Of a stretch of 33,424 nucleotides of DNA, positions 17,110 to 24,726 are shown one piece after another (position 1 is the stretch's first letter; each line of letters starts with the position of its first letter). The stretch comes from DSXH01 sp964532065 (GTDB lineage: Bacteria > Bacteroidota > Ignavibacteria > Ignavibacteriales > Melioribacteraceae), in assembly GCA_964532065.1 (NCBI GenBank), contig CAZHHG010000023.1, forward strand, positions 1-33,424, in the 5' to 3' direction. Under the pieces are notes generated by a model. It worked only from the letters and a program-made list of their open reading frames with translations. It was not told where the DNA came from and did no database searches. The position numbers were made by a program, and so were the translations under genes.

Positions 17110-17956
17110 ACCCATTACCGTTCTTGTAATTCTGATAGTTCTTGCATCAATAGCTGCCGCGTCGGCCGGAATTTTTTCCGGCGGCGGCCCGGGACAGTAT
17201 GAATACGAATCAATACGCGGCGAAAAGATCACCATCTATGGAAAAGGATTATATCAGCATATGTCGGCAGATGTTGCAATCCAGGGGATAGCGCAGGATT
17301 ATATAACACTTTTCGCGGGTGTACCGCTTCTGATAATTTCGCTTATCTACTCAAGAAAAAATTCTCTCCGCGGGCAATTTCTACTGGCGGGAACACTAGG
17401 GTACTTTCTTATTACATATCTTTTCTATCTGGCGATGGCAATGTATAACACGATGTTTCTTATATATGTTTTTCTTCTCGGTACAACTTTTTTTGCATTT
17501 CTGCTTATGGTCTTCTCAATTCACGGAAGCGGGATTGTATCGTTCATTAAATCGGAAAGGCTTATAAGGAATGCCGGAATCTTTCTGATTATTAACTCGG
17601 TTATGATTGCATTGCTCTGGCTCGGTGTGGTTATTCCTCCTCTTGCGGACGGATCAATTATTCCGCGCGAGGTTCAGCATTACACAACTCTGATAGTTCA
17701 GGGATTCGATCTGGGCCTTTTGCTTCCTGCAGCTTTTGTAACAGGATTATCGGCGTTGAGAAAGAAACCGCTCGGATATCTATTCACAATTATCTACCTG
17801 ATTTTTTTATCATTGCTTATGACAGCGCTCGTTTCGAAAATACTATTTATGGCGGCTGCGGGAGCTAACGTTATACCCGTAATTTTTATTATGCCGTCAA
17901 TTGCGCTGATCTCAATAATTTTTTCTGCGCTCCTATTGAGAAATATCCGGGAATAA
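17096..17956 (+). CDS. Polytopic membrane protein of unknown function
   Basis: 286 residues with about eight hydrophobic segments. After the first helix (MKNIKPITVLVILIVLAS) comes a conserved-looking outer loop with FSGGGPGQYEYESIRGEK, ITIYGKGLYQHMSADVAIQG and then IAQDY, followed by helices such as LLAGTLGYFLITYLFYLAM and YVFLLGTTFFAFLLMVFSI. I believe the same loop occurs in uncharacterised membrane proteins of Firmicutes and Bacteroidota, but I cannot name the family. It starts inside the 3' end of the SDR gene (14-base overlap), so the pair is translationally coupled and probably works together. Confidence 0.8.
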   Translation: MKNIKPITVLVILIVLASIAAASAGIFSGGGPGQYEYESIRGEKITIYGKGLYQHMSADVAIQGIAQDYITLFAGVPLLIISLIYSRKNSLRGQFLLAGTLGYFLITYLFYLAMAMYNTMFLIYVFLLGTTFFAFLLMVFSIHGSGIVSFIKSERLIRNAGIFLIINSVMIALLWLGVVIPPLADGSIIPREVQHYTTLIVQGFDLGLLLPAAFVTGLSALRKKPLGYLFTIIYLIFLSLLMTALVSKILFMAAAGANVIPVIFIMPSIALISIIFSALLLRNIRE

Positions 17957-18162
17957 TAAAGATCCGGGGGCATACTTCAGGACAGCGGTGTCTTTATAGA
18001 TTAGGTTTATAAGTTTATTAGTCGTATGTTTACATCCGTGGTGGCAGTAGTTTTAGAAGTTTATGTAGAAGTAGACGTAAATCATGTCGAATCCTTCAGT
18101 AAGTTTTAAAGCCCTGTCCTATTAAAATCAATCTACAAACAAATTACAAAGGAGCATCTGTT
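17957..18162 (+). other. Leader/intergenic region before the cold-shock gene
   Basis: 206 bases without a gene. A weak GACA/TGTC hairpin followed by T-rich sequence lies near 17980-18000. The stretch 18040-18080 contains repeated AGAAGT/AGTAG-like words. Cold-shock genes often have long structured 5' leaders, so part of this may be transcribed leader, but no promoter could be fixed. A strong Shine-Dalgarno (AAAGGAG, 18148-18154) precedes the start. Confidence 0.3.
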
Positions 18163-18375
18163 ATGGCAGAGCGCAAACAAGGATCAGTTAAATGGTTCAA
18201 CAGTACAAAAGGTTTTGGTTTCATTTCTCAGGAAGGCGGAGATGATGTATTCGTACATTATCAGTCAATCATCGGCGAAGGATACAAATCCTTAAACGAA
18301 AACGATAAAGTTGAATTCACTGTTAACCAGGGTCCTAAAGGGCTTCAGGCAGCTGAAGTTAAAGTAATTCGCTAA
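18163..18375 (+). CDS. Cold-shock protein (CspA family)
   Basis: 70 residues, a single cold-shock OB-fold domain of standard length. Both RNA-binding motifs are present: RNP1 KGFGFI (KWFNSTKGFGFISQ) and RNP2 VFVHY (DDVFVHYQSI), followed by GPKGLQAAEVKVI. These proteins bind single-stranded RNA and melt secondary structure, and are often among the most abundant proteins in the cell; many are not cold-inducible, so induction here is not shown. Strong ribosome binding site AAAGGAG with 8-base spacing. Monocistronic, ending in a strong terminator. Confidence 0.97.
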   Translation: MAERKQGSVKWFNSTKGFGFISQEGGDDVFVHYQSIIGEGYKSLNENDKVEFTVNQGPKGLQAAEVKVIR

Positions 18376-18400
18376 GAATCGATTATCTTTTAGTGATAAT

Positions 18401-18425
18401 AAAGCCCCGCAATAGCGGGGCTTTT
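18401..18425 (+). terminator. Intrinsic terminator of the cold-shock gene
   Basis: AAAGCCCCGC and GCGGGGCTTT form a ten-pair stem around AATA, followed by TT GTTT. A second small hairpin (ATTATC/GATAAT) lies just before it at 18382-18400. Confidence 0.93.
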
Positions 18426-18497
18426 TGTTTTAAAAAAGTCCGGATAGGGAATCATAAAATCCCCGCTTAGGAATTTTTATTTTGTTTAAGATTTTTC

Positions 18498-18526
18498 TTG
18501 ACATTAAGCTATCAAGATGATATCAT
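18498..18526 (+). promoter_or_regulatory. Sigma-70-type promoter of the SPFH cluster
   Basis: A consensus -35 box TTGACA (18498-18503), a 17-base spacer and a -10 box TATCAT (18521-18526). The start codon is 31 bases after the -10 box. It is the clearest promoter in the window. Confidence 0.75.
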
Positions 18527-18535
18527 TACGATAGC
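18508..18535. promoter_or_regulatory. Symmetric operator over the SPFH promoter
   Basis: A 28-base dyad: GCTATC (18508-18513), 4 bases, the perfect palindrome TGATATCA (18518-18525), 4 bases, GATAGC (18530-18535). The centre falls at 18521/18522, on the first bases of the -10 box. The GATAG half-site resembles that in the phage Arc operator, and an Arc-like repressor is encoded third in this cluster, so auto-repression is the natural reading; binding itself is inferred. Confidence 0.65.
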
Positions 18536-18556
18536 AAATTAAATGGGGTTGGAAAA

Positions 18557-19432
18557 ATGGAAACAATTGCAGAAAAAACAGGAAAAAAACTGAACGGCTT
18601 CGTAATGCTTTTTGTGGTAATAGCAGGATTCATATTCGAAGCTTACCTGCTTGTCCAGGGAATTAAAACCGAGGAGGCCTGGATCCTCTGGATCTTTATA
18701 CCGCTTCTCTTCGTTCTCTTCACTTTTTTCGGCGGATTCACGGTAATTCAGCCGAACGACTCGCGTGTGCTGATCCTGTTCGGAAAGTATATTGGAACTA
18801 TCAGGGATTCCGGGTTCTACTGGGTCAATCCGTTTACAGAAAAGAAAAAAGTATCTCTCCGTATTCACAATTTCAACAGCGAAAAAATTAAGGTGAACGA
18901 TCTTCACGGTAACCCGATAGAGATTGCCGCTGTAATCGTATGGCGCGTAGTCGATTCCGCTCGCGCGATCTTCGATGTTCAGAACTACGAAGAGTTCGTC
19001 GCAATCCAGAGCGAGACCGCAATAAGAGGACTCGCATCGGATTATGCTTACGACGCTTCGGAAGACGAAAAACATTCCTTGCGGGGGAATACACAGGAGA
19101 TCTCAGAGGAATTGAAAAAGCAGGTTCAAACACGTCTTCAAATTGCCGGTGTTGAAATTATTGAATCGAGAATCAGTCACCTTGCATACGCGCCGGAAAT
19201 TGCACAGGCGATGTTGAGGCGTCAGCAGGCGCAGGCTGTAGTCGCTGCAAGAACAAAAATTGTTGAAGGCGCCGTAGGAATGGTTGAGATGGCGTTGAAA
19301 GCCCTCAGCGAACAGCATATAGTTGACCTGGACGAAGAGAAAAAAGCAACTATGGTAAACAATTTGATGGTAGCGCTTGTATCGGAAGTACAGGCACAGC
19401 CGGTTATTAACACCGGAACTCTTTATCAATAA
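18557..19432 (+). CDS. SPFH-domain (band 7/stomatin-like) membrane protein
   Basis: 291 residues. Two hydrophobic segments at the N-terminus (about 13-34 and 41-63) are followed by an SPFH domain from VIQPNDSRVLILFGKYIG through FNSEKIKVNDLHGNPIEI, AAVIVWRVVD and SETAIRGLASDY. A helical segment, ISHLAYAPEIAQAMLRRQQ then AQAVVAARTKIVEGA, follows. SPFH proteins form large ring or cage assemblies that organise membrane microdomains and often control membrane proteases. It is first in a tight cluster (12 bases to the next gene) driven by the promoter and operator just upstream. Its own partner protease is not encoded here. Confidence 0.92.
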   Translation: METIAEKTGKKLNGFVMLFVVIAGFIFEAYLLVQGIKTEEAWILWIFIPLLFVLFTFFGGFTVIQPNDSRVLILFGKYIGTIRDSGFYWVNPFTEKKKVSLRIHNFNSEKIKVNDLHGNPIEIAAVIVWRVVDSARAIFDVQNYEEFVAIQSETAIRGLASDYAYDASEDEKHSLRGNTQEISEELKKQVQTRLQIAGVEIIESRISHLAYAPEIAQAMLRRQQAQAVVAARTKIVEGAVGMVEMALKALSEQHIVDLDEEKKATMVNNLMVALVSEVQAQPVINTGTLYQ

Positions 19433-19444
19433 ATTTGATTTGTA

Positions 19445-19969
19445 ATGGAAGACGAAAAAAAATTGTCGGACTATATAGGTAAATCCCTTTTGCTTGTACA
19501 ACCGAAATTTTTCAGCAGGGATTACCTGCTGAAATACGGAGAAGAGATTGTTGCCGGTATTACACACACTAAATGGTACGCGTCCGATTTCATCATTGAG
19601 TGGGGAAAAAAGAAATGGGAGGTTTACAAGCCGAGCATCTGGAGAAGCACGCTCGAGATAAAAGAAGTAAACAAACAGCTTCCGTTCGCCTCTTATACAA
19701 GGAAAGGATTTAAATCCGGCGGAACCATTAACCTTCCGATGGGTCAGAAACTCAGCCTGGTATTTAAAACTTTCAAGGGCTCTTACGAAATTCAGAATAT
19801 GAACGGCGAGTGCCTCATACTTATTAAAGATAAATTTTCACTAAAAGACAAAACTGAATTCACCATACAGCAGAGATCTGAGCTGATTGATAAATATCCG
19901 TGGATCATCCTGGTTGCCTGGTATGTTTCAGCACAAAGACGGCAACACTCTGCTGCCGCTGCAAGTTAA
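19445..19969 (+). CDS. Uncharacterised protein, possibly tubby/LURP-like
   Basis: 174 residues, no signal peptide. The middle is beta-rich (WYASDFIIEWGKKKWEVYKP, GGTINLPMGQKLSLVFKTF, GSYEIQNMNGECLILIKD) and the last part is one strongly hydrophobic helix, YPWIILVAWYVSAQRR. A beta-barrel closed by a buried C-terminal helix, with repeated YEIQ/NGECL-type strands, is the plan of the tubby/LURP-one/scramblase superfamily; that assignment is my inference at low confidence. The helix could instead be a membrane anchor. It sits between the SPFH gene (12 bases) and the Arc-like gene (8 bases), so it is likely a functional partner of the SPFH protein. Confidence 0.65.
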   Translation: MEDEKKLSDYIGKSLLLVQPKFFSRDYLLKYGEEIVAGITHTKWYASDFIIEWGKKKWEVYKPSIWRSTLEIKEVNKQLPFASYTRKGFKSGGTINLPMGQKLSLVFKTFKGSYEIQNMNGECLILIKDKFSLKDKTEFTIQQRSELIDKYPWIILVAWYVSAQRRQHSAAAAS

Positions 19970-19977
19970 AAAACATT

Positions 19978-20181
19978 ATGGCTGAAAAGAAAAAATTTCT
20001 ATTGAGAATTGACGATGCCCTTTACACAGCTCTTGAAAAATGGGCTGCCGACGATTTCAGAAGCATCAACGCCCAGATTGAATTTCTGCTTAAGGATGCT
20101 CTCAAAAAATCGGGAAGGCTGAACAACGGTTCTCAGAATTCTCAAATCAACGGACAGAATCCCCGCGGGGAAAATAAATAG
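19978..20181 (+). CDS. Arc-family ribbon-helix-helix DNA-binding protein
   Basis: 67 residues. The ribbon-helix-helix fold is plain: strand KKFLLRIDD, helix ALYTALEKWAAD, and helix FRSINAQIEFLLKDALKKSGR. The RSINAQI turn and the KKSGR end align with phage P22 Arc (RSVNSEI, KKEGR). Such proteins bind DNA as dimers of dimers, with the strand in the major groove. The tail (NNGSQNSQINGQNPRGENK) is polar and probably disordered. The ATG at 19978 is chosen over longer in-frame starts that would overlap the previous gene. It is likely the repressor of the operator at 18508-18535. There is no toxin gene beside it. Confidence 0.88.
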   Translation: MAEKKKFLLRIDDALYTALEKWAADDFRSINAQIEFLLKDALKKSGRLNNGSQNSQINGQNPRGENK

Positions 20182-20190
20182 GGGGCAAAA

Positions 20191-21606
20191 ATGAAAAGGA
20201 TTTCGTTATTAATTCTTTTAATTGTTTTTATCGGATCGGTTGCCGCTCAGCAGACTGAAAAAAAGCTTAGCAGTTTGTGGGAGGGGAATTTAAAAATCGG
20301 GGGTGTTTCTCTCCGCCTTGTTTTGAAAGTCTCGGAGAGTGATGACGGAAAAACAAAAGCCTATTTAGACAGCCCCGATCAAAATGTGGAAAATATTCCT
20401 GTCAGTTCGATAACAATAACGGGTGACAGTCTTAAGTTCGAAGTCGCGGCAATAATGGGAAAATATTCGGGCGGAATAGAGAAAGACAGTATAGTTGCTG
20501 TCGGCGTATGGAACCAGGGGCCAATGTCGCTTCCGTTGAATCTCAAGAAAGTTGAAGCGCTCACGGAGGTTAAGAGGCCACAGACTCCTCAGAGACCCTT
20601 CCCCTATAATGAGGAAGAGATCGTCTTCGAGAACAAAGCCGCCGGCATTCAGCTGGCGGGTACTTTCACCTATCCGAAAGCAGAAGGACCGTTTCCGGCA
20701 GTGGTTTTAGTAACGGGTTCGGGTGCGCAGGATAGGGATGAAACAATTTTCAAGCATAAACCTTTTATGGTAATTGCCGATCATCTTTCAAGAAACGGTA
20801 TTGCTGTTTTGCGTTTCGACGACCGCGGATTTGGCAAATCAACGGGAAGTTTTACTACGGCTACTTCTGCGGATTTCGCGACAGATGCTCTCGCCGCTGT
20901 TGAATATCTTAAAACACGAAAAGAGATCGATCCTGCAAAGATCGGAATTGCCGGACACAGCGAAGGCGGAATGATCGCGCCGATGGCGGCTTCGTCTTCC
21001 GATGATGTTTCGTTTATAATTCTTCTTGCCGGACCCGGTATGAAGGGAAGCGATCTTCTGGCTCTTCAGACTGAATTGATTTTAAGAGCAAACGGTGTAG
21101 CTGAGAAAGAAATAGAAATCTCGGTGGCTGATAACAGAGCCGCGTACAATGTTGTGGTAAATCAGCCCGATAGTGCGCTTGCATTTAAGGACCTTGAAAA
21201 ATTATTTGATGATAGGATGGCAACTCTTCCCGAAGAAGAAAGGAACAAGCCCGAGTACAGCCGGTCTAATTTTGAGCAGACCGCACGAACTCTTTTAAGT
21301 CCCTGGTTCCGGTTTTTCCTCCGGTTCGATCCAAAAGAATATCTTGAGAACGTTCAGATTCCTGTGCTTGCACTGAATGGGGAAAAGGATCTTCAGGTTC
21401 CGCCTAAAGAAAACCTCGGCGGAATAGAAGAAGCGTTTAAAACCGGAGGGAATAAAAATTACAAACTTGTTGAAATGCCGGGACTAAATCATCTTTTTCA
21501 AAAAGCCGTTACCGGATCACCAAATGAATACGGAACTATTGAAGAAACTTTTTCAACCGAAGCACTCAAAATAATTTCGGATTGGATAAAAGAAACAACA
21601 AAATAA
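20191..21606 (+). CDS. Secreted alpha/beta hydrolase
   Basis: 471 residues with a signal peptide (MKRISLLILLIVFIGSVAAQ). Residues 25-125 form a beta-rich N-terminal domain, and an alpha/beta hydrolase domain starts at about 145. The triad is visible: Ser257 in GHSEGG, Asp400 in LNGEKDLQVPP and His434 in GLNHLF; the oxyanion segment is VTGSGAQDRDE, and FDDRGFGKSTG is typical of these periplasmic esterases/acyl-peptidase-like enzymes. The natural substrate is unknown. GGGGG precedes the ATG. It follows the Arc-like gene by 9 bases, so it may be the last gene of the SPFH cluster, but its periplasmic location makes a direct role less obvious. Confidence 0.92.
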   Translation: MKRISLLILLIVFIGSVAAQQTEKKLSSLWEGNLKIGGVSLRLVLKVSESDDGKTKAYLDSPDQNVENIPVSSITITGDSLKFEVAAIMGKYSGGIEKDSIVAVGVWNQGPMSLPLNLKKVEALTEVKRPQTPQRPFPYNEEEIVFENKAAGIQLAGTFTYPKAEGPFPAVVLVTGSGAQDRDETIFKHKPFMVIADHLSRNGIAVLRFDDRGFGKSTGSFTTATSADFATDALAAVEYLKTRKEIDPAKIGIAGHSEGGMIAPMAASSSDDVSFIILLAGPGMKGSDLLALQTELILRANGVAEKEIEISVADNRAAYNVVVNQPDSALAFKDLEKLFDDRMATLPEEERNKPEYSRSNFEQTARTLLSPWFRFFLRFDPKEYLENVQIPVLALNGEKDLQVPPKENLGGIEEAFKTGGNKNYKLVEMPGLNHLFQKAVTGSPNEYGTIEETFSTEALKIISDWIKETTK

Positions 21607-21620
21607 TATTAAACCATTCG

Positions 21621-21651
21621 GGTCAGCCGCCGTTCGCAGCAGCGGCTGATC
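21621..21651. terminator. Hairpin between convergent genes
   Basis: TCAGCCGC (21623-21630) pairs with GCGGCTGA (21642-21649) around an 11-base loop. It lies between the ends of the hydrolase and the DUF362 gene and probably terminates both, though neither side has a good T run. Confidence 0.6.
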
Positions 21652-21658
21652 CGCTTCA

Positions 21659-22549
21659 CTAAATAAATCTTCCCTCATCATATCCTATCTTCATCAAGTC
21701 GATCTTCGACATTTGTGCGTTACCGAGATGATGACGTGTATCCGCAAGTTCGATATGCTTTGCCGGCGGATTCAACGGCCGGTCGTCTCCGAAATATTCC
21801 TTCCTTTTAGCTTCTATGATTTTCAATCCTACTGCATCGCACGCTACCGGATCAATGCCTACTATCAATCCGTAGTAATTCCATACATACTCCTTGCTGA
21901 AGCCGTGAGGACCAACATTATGGAATTGCGGTGTAAGCATCACAAGAATATTTAAACGGGTTTTATCTTTTACAATAGGTAGTTTCCAGATGGCCGCAAG
22001 GTCGGCACAGGAATCATCATGCCAATCGGAGGGTTTCTCTACAAACATTATATAATTCTTTACCAGGCTGCCGACACCGGACCAGTAGTGAGTGCGCATC
22101 GGTCTTGAATTAATGAGCGCGGTTGACTTCTGAAACACCGGGTCTTTAAGAACTCCTCGGTCTTTGATGCTTATGTTTTCGCCGGTAACTCCCTGTTCCA
22201 TTACTTTTTTCATGATCAGGTTTTCGAGTTCTACCGGGGTTCGGAGATAATTCCACACGTTGGTTTTGATTCCAACGACATCTTCGGGATTAATTATCTT
22301 TTTCCAAGCGGCTTTACTCTCCTTTGTTTCGAATAAAATTTTCATCGATTCATCGAGCATCTTTTCAAGCACATCAACATTAATCCGGTTAGATTCGTCT
22401 AGAACATTCTTATCCCTTATAAGAACAACGCGTGATTTCGCCGATTGACCGAATAATTTCCCGGGATACTCAAACAGCAGACTTCCGGCAACTGCGGCAA
22501 GAGTTCCCGTTTTAATAAATTCGCGGCGGGTTAGATTTTTCTCTGACAT
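21659..22549 (-). CDS. DUF362-family protein with Tat signal
   Basis: 296 residues. The N-terminus MSEKNLTRREFIKTG carries a twin-arginine motif (Arg8-Arg9, RREFIK) followed by a hydrophobic stretch, so the protein should be exported folded. The body matches the DUF362 fold: VVGIKTNVWN, NISIKDRGV, DPVACDAVGLKIIEA and the closing HHLGNAQMSKIDL. No CxxCxxC ferredoxin cluster is present in this version, so it may be only the DUF362 core. The function is unknown; Tat export suggests a cofactor. ATG at 22549 with GGAG upstream. It is last in a four-gene run after DUF6599 (21 bases). Confidence 0.88.
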   Translation of the reverse strand: MSEKNLTRREFIKTGTLAAVAGSLLFEYPGKLFGQSAKSRVVLIRDKNVLDESNRINVDVLEKMLDESMKILFETKESKAAWKKIINPEDVVGIKTNVWNYLRTPVELENLIMKKVMEQGVTGENISIKDRGVLKDPVFQKSTALINSRPMRTHYWSGVGSLVKNYIMFVEKPSDWHDDSCADLAAIWKLPIVKDKTRLNILVMLTPQFHNVGPHGFSKEYVWNYYGLIVGIDPVACDAVGLKIIEAKRKEYFGDDRPLNPPAKHIELADTRHHLGNAQMSKIDLMKIGYDEGRFI

Positions 22550-22570
22550 ATTAATTCTCCACCTATCAAT

Positions 22571-23479
22571 TTATTTATTACAGATTATTTCCGCTCTTTG
22601 AATAAGAGCATCCGCATAGTTTCCTGATGTTGAATTGAAAACTCCAATTAAAAATCCATTCACGGTTTTAACTCCGGTCCACTGGCCCTCTTTCAGTTCT
22701 TTTATTTCCCCCGGCATCAATGCCGTATTATATCCGGAAATAAATTTCTTCAATGCATTCTCCGCTTCTCCCGTATCCCGGTACATTACGATCAGAAAGA
22801 TTGCGTTGTCATTTCCTTGTTTATATTGTACCAGAATGCCGTGAGTATTCTGATCAAGATTGAGAATATTGTCGTTCGATATAAACGTATGCGAATTGAT
22901 CCAGTTGTAGTGACGGAAGTACCGGATGCTTTCCAACAGAAGGCCTTCCTGCGGAAGATAATTAAGCACCGGGGGCAACTCTCCCGTTTCAGCTATTGCG
23001 TCATCAATTATAGATGCGAGTTTCCGAATAGCTCCTTTCGATTCGGGAGTTTCGGGATGTGAAAGAATCGAAACATAATAATTGGCTTTCCAGAAGATGA
23101 TTGCGCCTTCTGCTCGCTGGGACTGCTGCCCGAACTCTTTATCGGGTTTTCCAACCGAGTGCGTGAAAACGCCATAGGCATCGTATGAACTATTCATATA
23201 AAATATATCGAGAATGATATCGGGTTGATCGCCGCGGGAATAGATTCTGTTGAAAACATGTGTGAATCCGAAACTTAAAAACATTTCGGCCGAACCATCG
23301 ATATAATCGAAGAGTGTTTCGTTATCGAATTGCCGGTCCTTTTCCTCCGCCTTCCACCCCATAATTCCGGAAGGAAGGGAGCCGGCGGGATCGGAGTTAG
23401 TTTGTGCGGATAAATTGATTGCGAGAATCAAAAATAATATTCCGTGGATGAGCTTATTTGCGCGGAGTCCGGATGACAT
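22571..23479 (-). CDS. DUF6599-family secreted protein
   Basis: 302 residues with a signal peptide (KLIHGILFLILAINLSAQ). The body has the shape I recall for DUF6599: FDNETLFDYIDGSAEMFLSFGF, IILDIFYMNSSYDAYGVF, AIIFWKANYYVSIL and ELKEGQWTGVKTVNGFLIGV. The family name is from memory. No catalytic site or metal motif can be pointed to, and there are no cysteines apart from ICNK at the end. It lies 57 bases behind PCu(A)C and 21 bases ahead of the Tat-exported DUF362 protein; both products are secreted, so a joint periplasmic role is likely. Confidence 0.78.
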   Translation of the reverse strand: MSSGLRANKLIHGILFLILAINLSAQTNSDPAGSLPSGIMGWKAEEKDRQFDNETLFDYIDGSAEMFLSFGFTHVFNRIYSRGDQPDIILDIFYMNSSYDAYGVFTHSVGKPDKEFGQQSQRAEGAIIFWKANYYVSILSHPETPESKGAIRKLASIIDDAIAETGELPPVLNYLPQEGLLLESIRYFRHYNWINSHTFISNDNILNLDQNTHGILVQYKQGNDNAIFLIVMYRDTGEAENALKKFISGYNTALMPGEIKELKEGQWTGVKTVNGFLIGVFNSTSGNYADALIQRAEIICNK

Positions 23480-23536
23480 AATTTACCCATTACAAGTAAT
23501 TCCGGTTTATCATTCCCGGTTAATTTAAAAAAAGAT

Positions 23537-23986
23537 TTATTTATTCATAATGCTTTGCATATCGCGGACCACTGCTTCAACCTTTATTCTGCCGGAGTTT
23601 TTAAAAATAAGTATCGCCTCGCCTTTGTCGCCCGGTTTTAGATCTTTCTTCAGTTTTATAAGCATCACGTGGAGATCCCGCGGTTTGAACTTAACGCTGC
23701 TCTTTGGGGGAATAACGACAAATTTGACTTTCCGCATTCCCATCATATCGTTTTCCCTTTTAAAAGTTTCATGAACCTCAACAACTTCAGAGAGAGATGA
23801 CTCAGCGTTAAAAAGCGTATCTGGTTTACCGGAATTATTTACAACTTCGAAAAAGAGGGCGGTGTTCGAGCCTGAGGCGGCAACTCGTATCCACGCATCA
23901 TTAATAAAAACGCCTGATTTATTTTTTTCAGCATTCTGACCCAGGATGGGCAAAGCAAACAAAAACAAAAAAAATCCGATCTTCAT
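23537..23986 (-). CDS. Periplasmic copper chaperone PCu(A)C
   Basis: 149 residues with a signal peptide (MKIGFFLFLFALPILGQ). The Cu(I) site of the family is visible: His72 in VEVHETF, Met81/82/84 in NDMMGMRKV, His106 and Met108 in RDLHVMLIKL, matching the HxxM-type H...M...HxM spacing of PCu(A)C. The opening INDAWIRVAASGSNTALFFEV is also characteristic. These proteins hand copper to the CuA centre of cytochrome oxidase, often together with SCO. The gene has a strong AAAAGGAG site and starts 21 bases after SCO ends, so the two are one transcription unit. Confidence 0.93.
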   Translation of the reverse strand: MKIGFFLFLFALPILGQNAEKNKSGVFINDAWIRVAASGSNTALFFEVVNNSGKPDTLFNAESSLSEVVEVHETFKRENDMMGMRKVKFVVIPPKSSVKFKPRDLHVMLIKLKKDLKPGDKGEAILIFKNSGRIKVEAVVRDMQSIMNK

Positions 23987-24007
23987 GTTGAATCTCCTTT
24001 TACAGAA

Positions 24008-24601
24008 TTAATTAGCAATCGATTTAATATCTTCAACTATTTCATCAACATTGATTGAGCTGCCGGGATAATTTTTTCTGATCTTTCCTTCACCGTCTAT
24101 AATCTGAATACGGTCTGTATGAACATAATAATACGAAACTTTGCCGGACGGAAAGACTGTTGAATCGCCCGGTACTGCAAGGACCCCGACCTGATTCATC
24201 AGCTTATCGATATCCGGTTTAGCACCCGTTAAGAATGTCCAGTTGTTCAAATCAAGATTCCGAATGCGGGCAAAATTCTTGAGTACATCGGGCGTATCGT
24301 TATCCGGATCGAAACTGACGGAAACAAACTGAACTCCTTCAACTTTCTCCTTTTTCAAACGCTCCTGTATAAGCCGCATATTATTGGTGGTAAGCGGACA
24401 AATATCCGGGCAGTTGGTAAAAATGTAGCCGGCAACTACAACTTTATTTTTAACAAAAGCCGGGAATATTCTCCCGTTTCCATCCTGATCAATTAAATCA
24501 TAACTGGAATTTCCAAGATCTTCAATAACTTCAAAATCTTTACCGCAGGAGGTAATTAACGAGATTAAGAGGACCCAGAACAAAAAAAATTCTTTTTTCA
24601 T
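24008..24601 (-). CDS. SCO1/SenC-family copper lipoprotein
   Basis: 197 residues. Lipoprotein signal with lipobox LITSC (Cys19), so it is membrane-tethered. The thioredoxin-like fold carries the copper site: Cys64 and Cys68 in FTNCPDICPLT, and His161 in YYYVHTDRI. FVSVSFDPDNDTPDVL is the other family signature. SCO proteins act as thiol reductase or copper donor for the CuA site of cytochrome oxidase. It is first of the copper run (SCO, PCu(A)C, DUF6599, DUF362). The promoter must lie in the 125-base divergent gap before the nuclease gene. Confidence 0.95.
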   Translation of the reverse strand: MKKEFFLFWVLLISLITSCGKDFEVIEDLGNSSYDLIDQDGNGRIFPAFVKNKVVVAGYIFTNCPDICPLTTNNMRLIQERLKKEKVEGVQFVSVSFDPDNDTPDVLKNFARIRNLDLNNWTFLTGAKPDIDKLMNQVGVLAVPGDSTVFPSGKVSYYYVHTDRIQIIDGEGKIRKNYPGSSINVDEIVEDIKSIAN

Positions 24602-24726
24602 AATAATAATCCGGAAATTAACGGGGATTTAATTCCGGCTGTAAATTAATCAATTTAATATTCTTTTATTGTGGAAATTAATTTCTGTCGATATTTTTGA
24701 ATACCGAAAACAACCGTAGAGGCGCC

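Noticed and set aside
20161..20170. Palindrome CCCCGCGGGG as a regulatory site
   Set aside because: It lies inside the Arc-like coding sequence (Asn-Pro-Arg-Gly region) and is too short and isolated to support a function.
19978..20181. Antitoxin of a toxin-antitoxin pair
   Set aside because: The fold fits an antitoxin, but no small toxin gene lies beside it, and the gene order with an SPFH protein favours a dedicated repressor.
24697..24726. TTG start 10 codons upstream for the secreted EEP protein
   Set aside because: The extension adds MNTENNRRGA before a signal peptide that is already complete from the TTG at 24727, and only the latter has a nearby AGAGG.
24602..24726. A regulatory RNA or riboswitch in the divergent gap before the copper operon
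   Set aside because: Only AT-rich promoter-like sequence is visible; no conserved paired core could be drawn.
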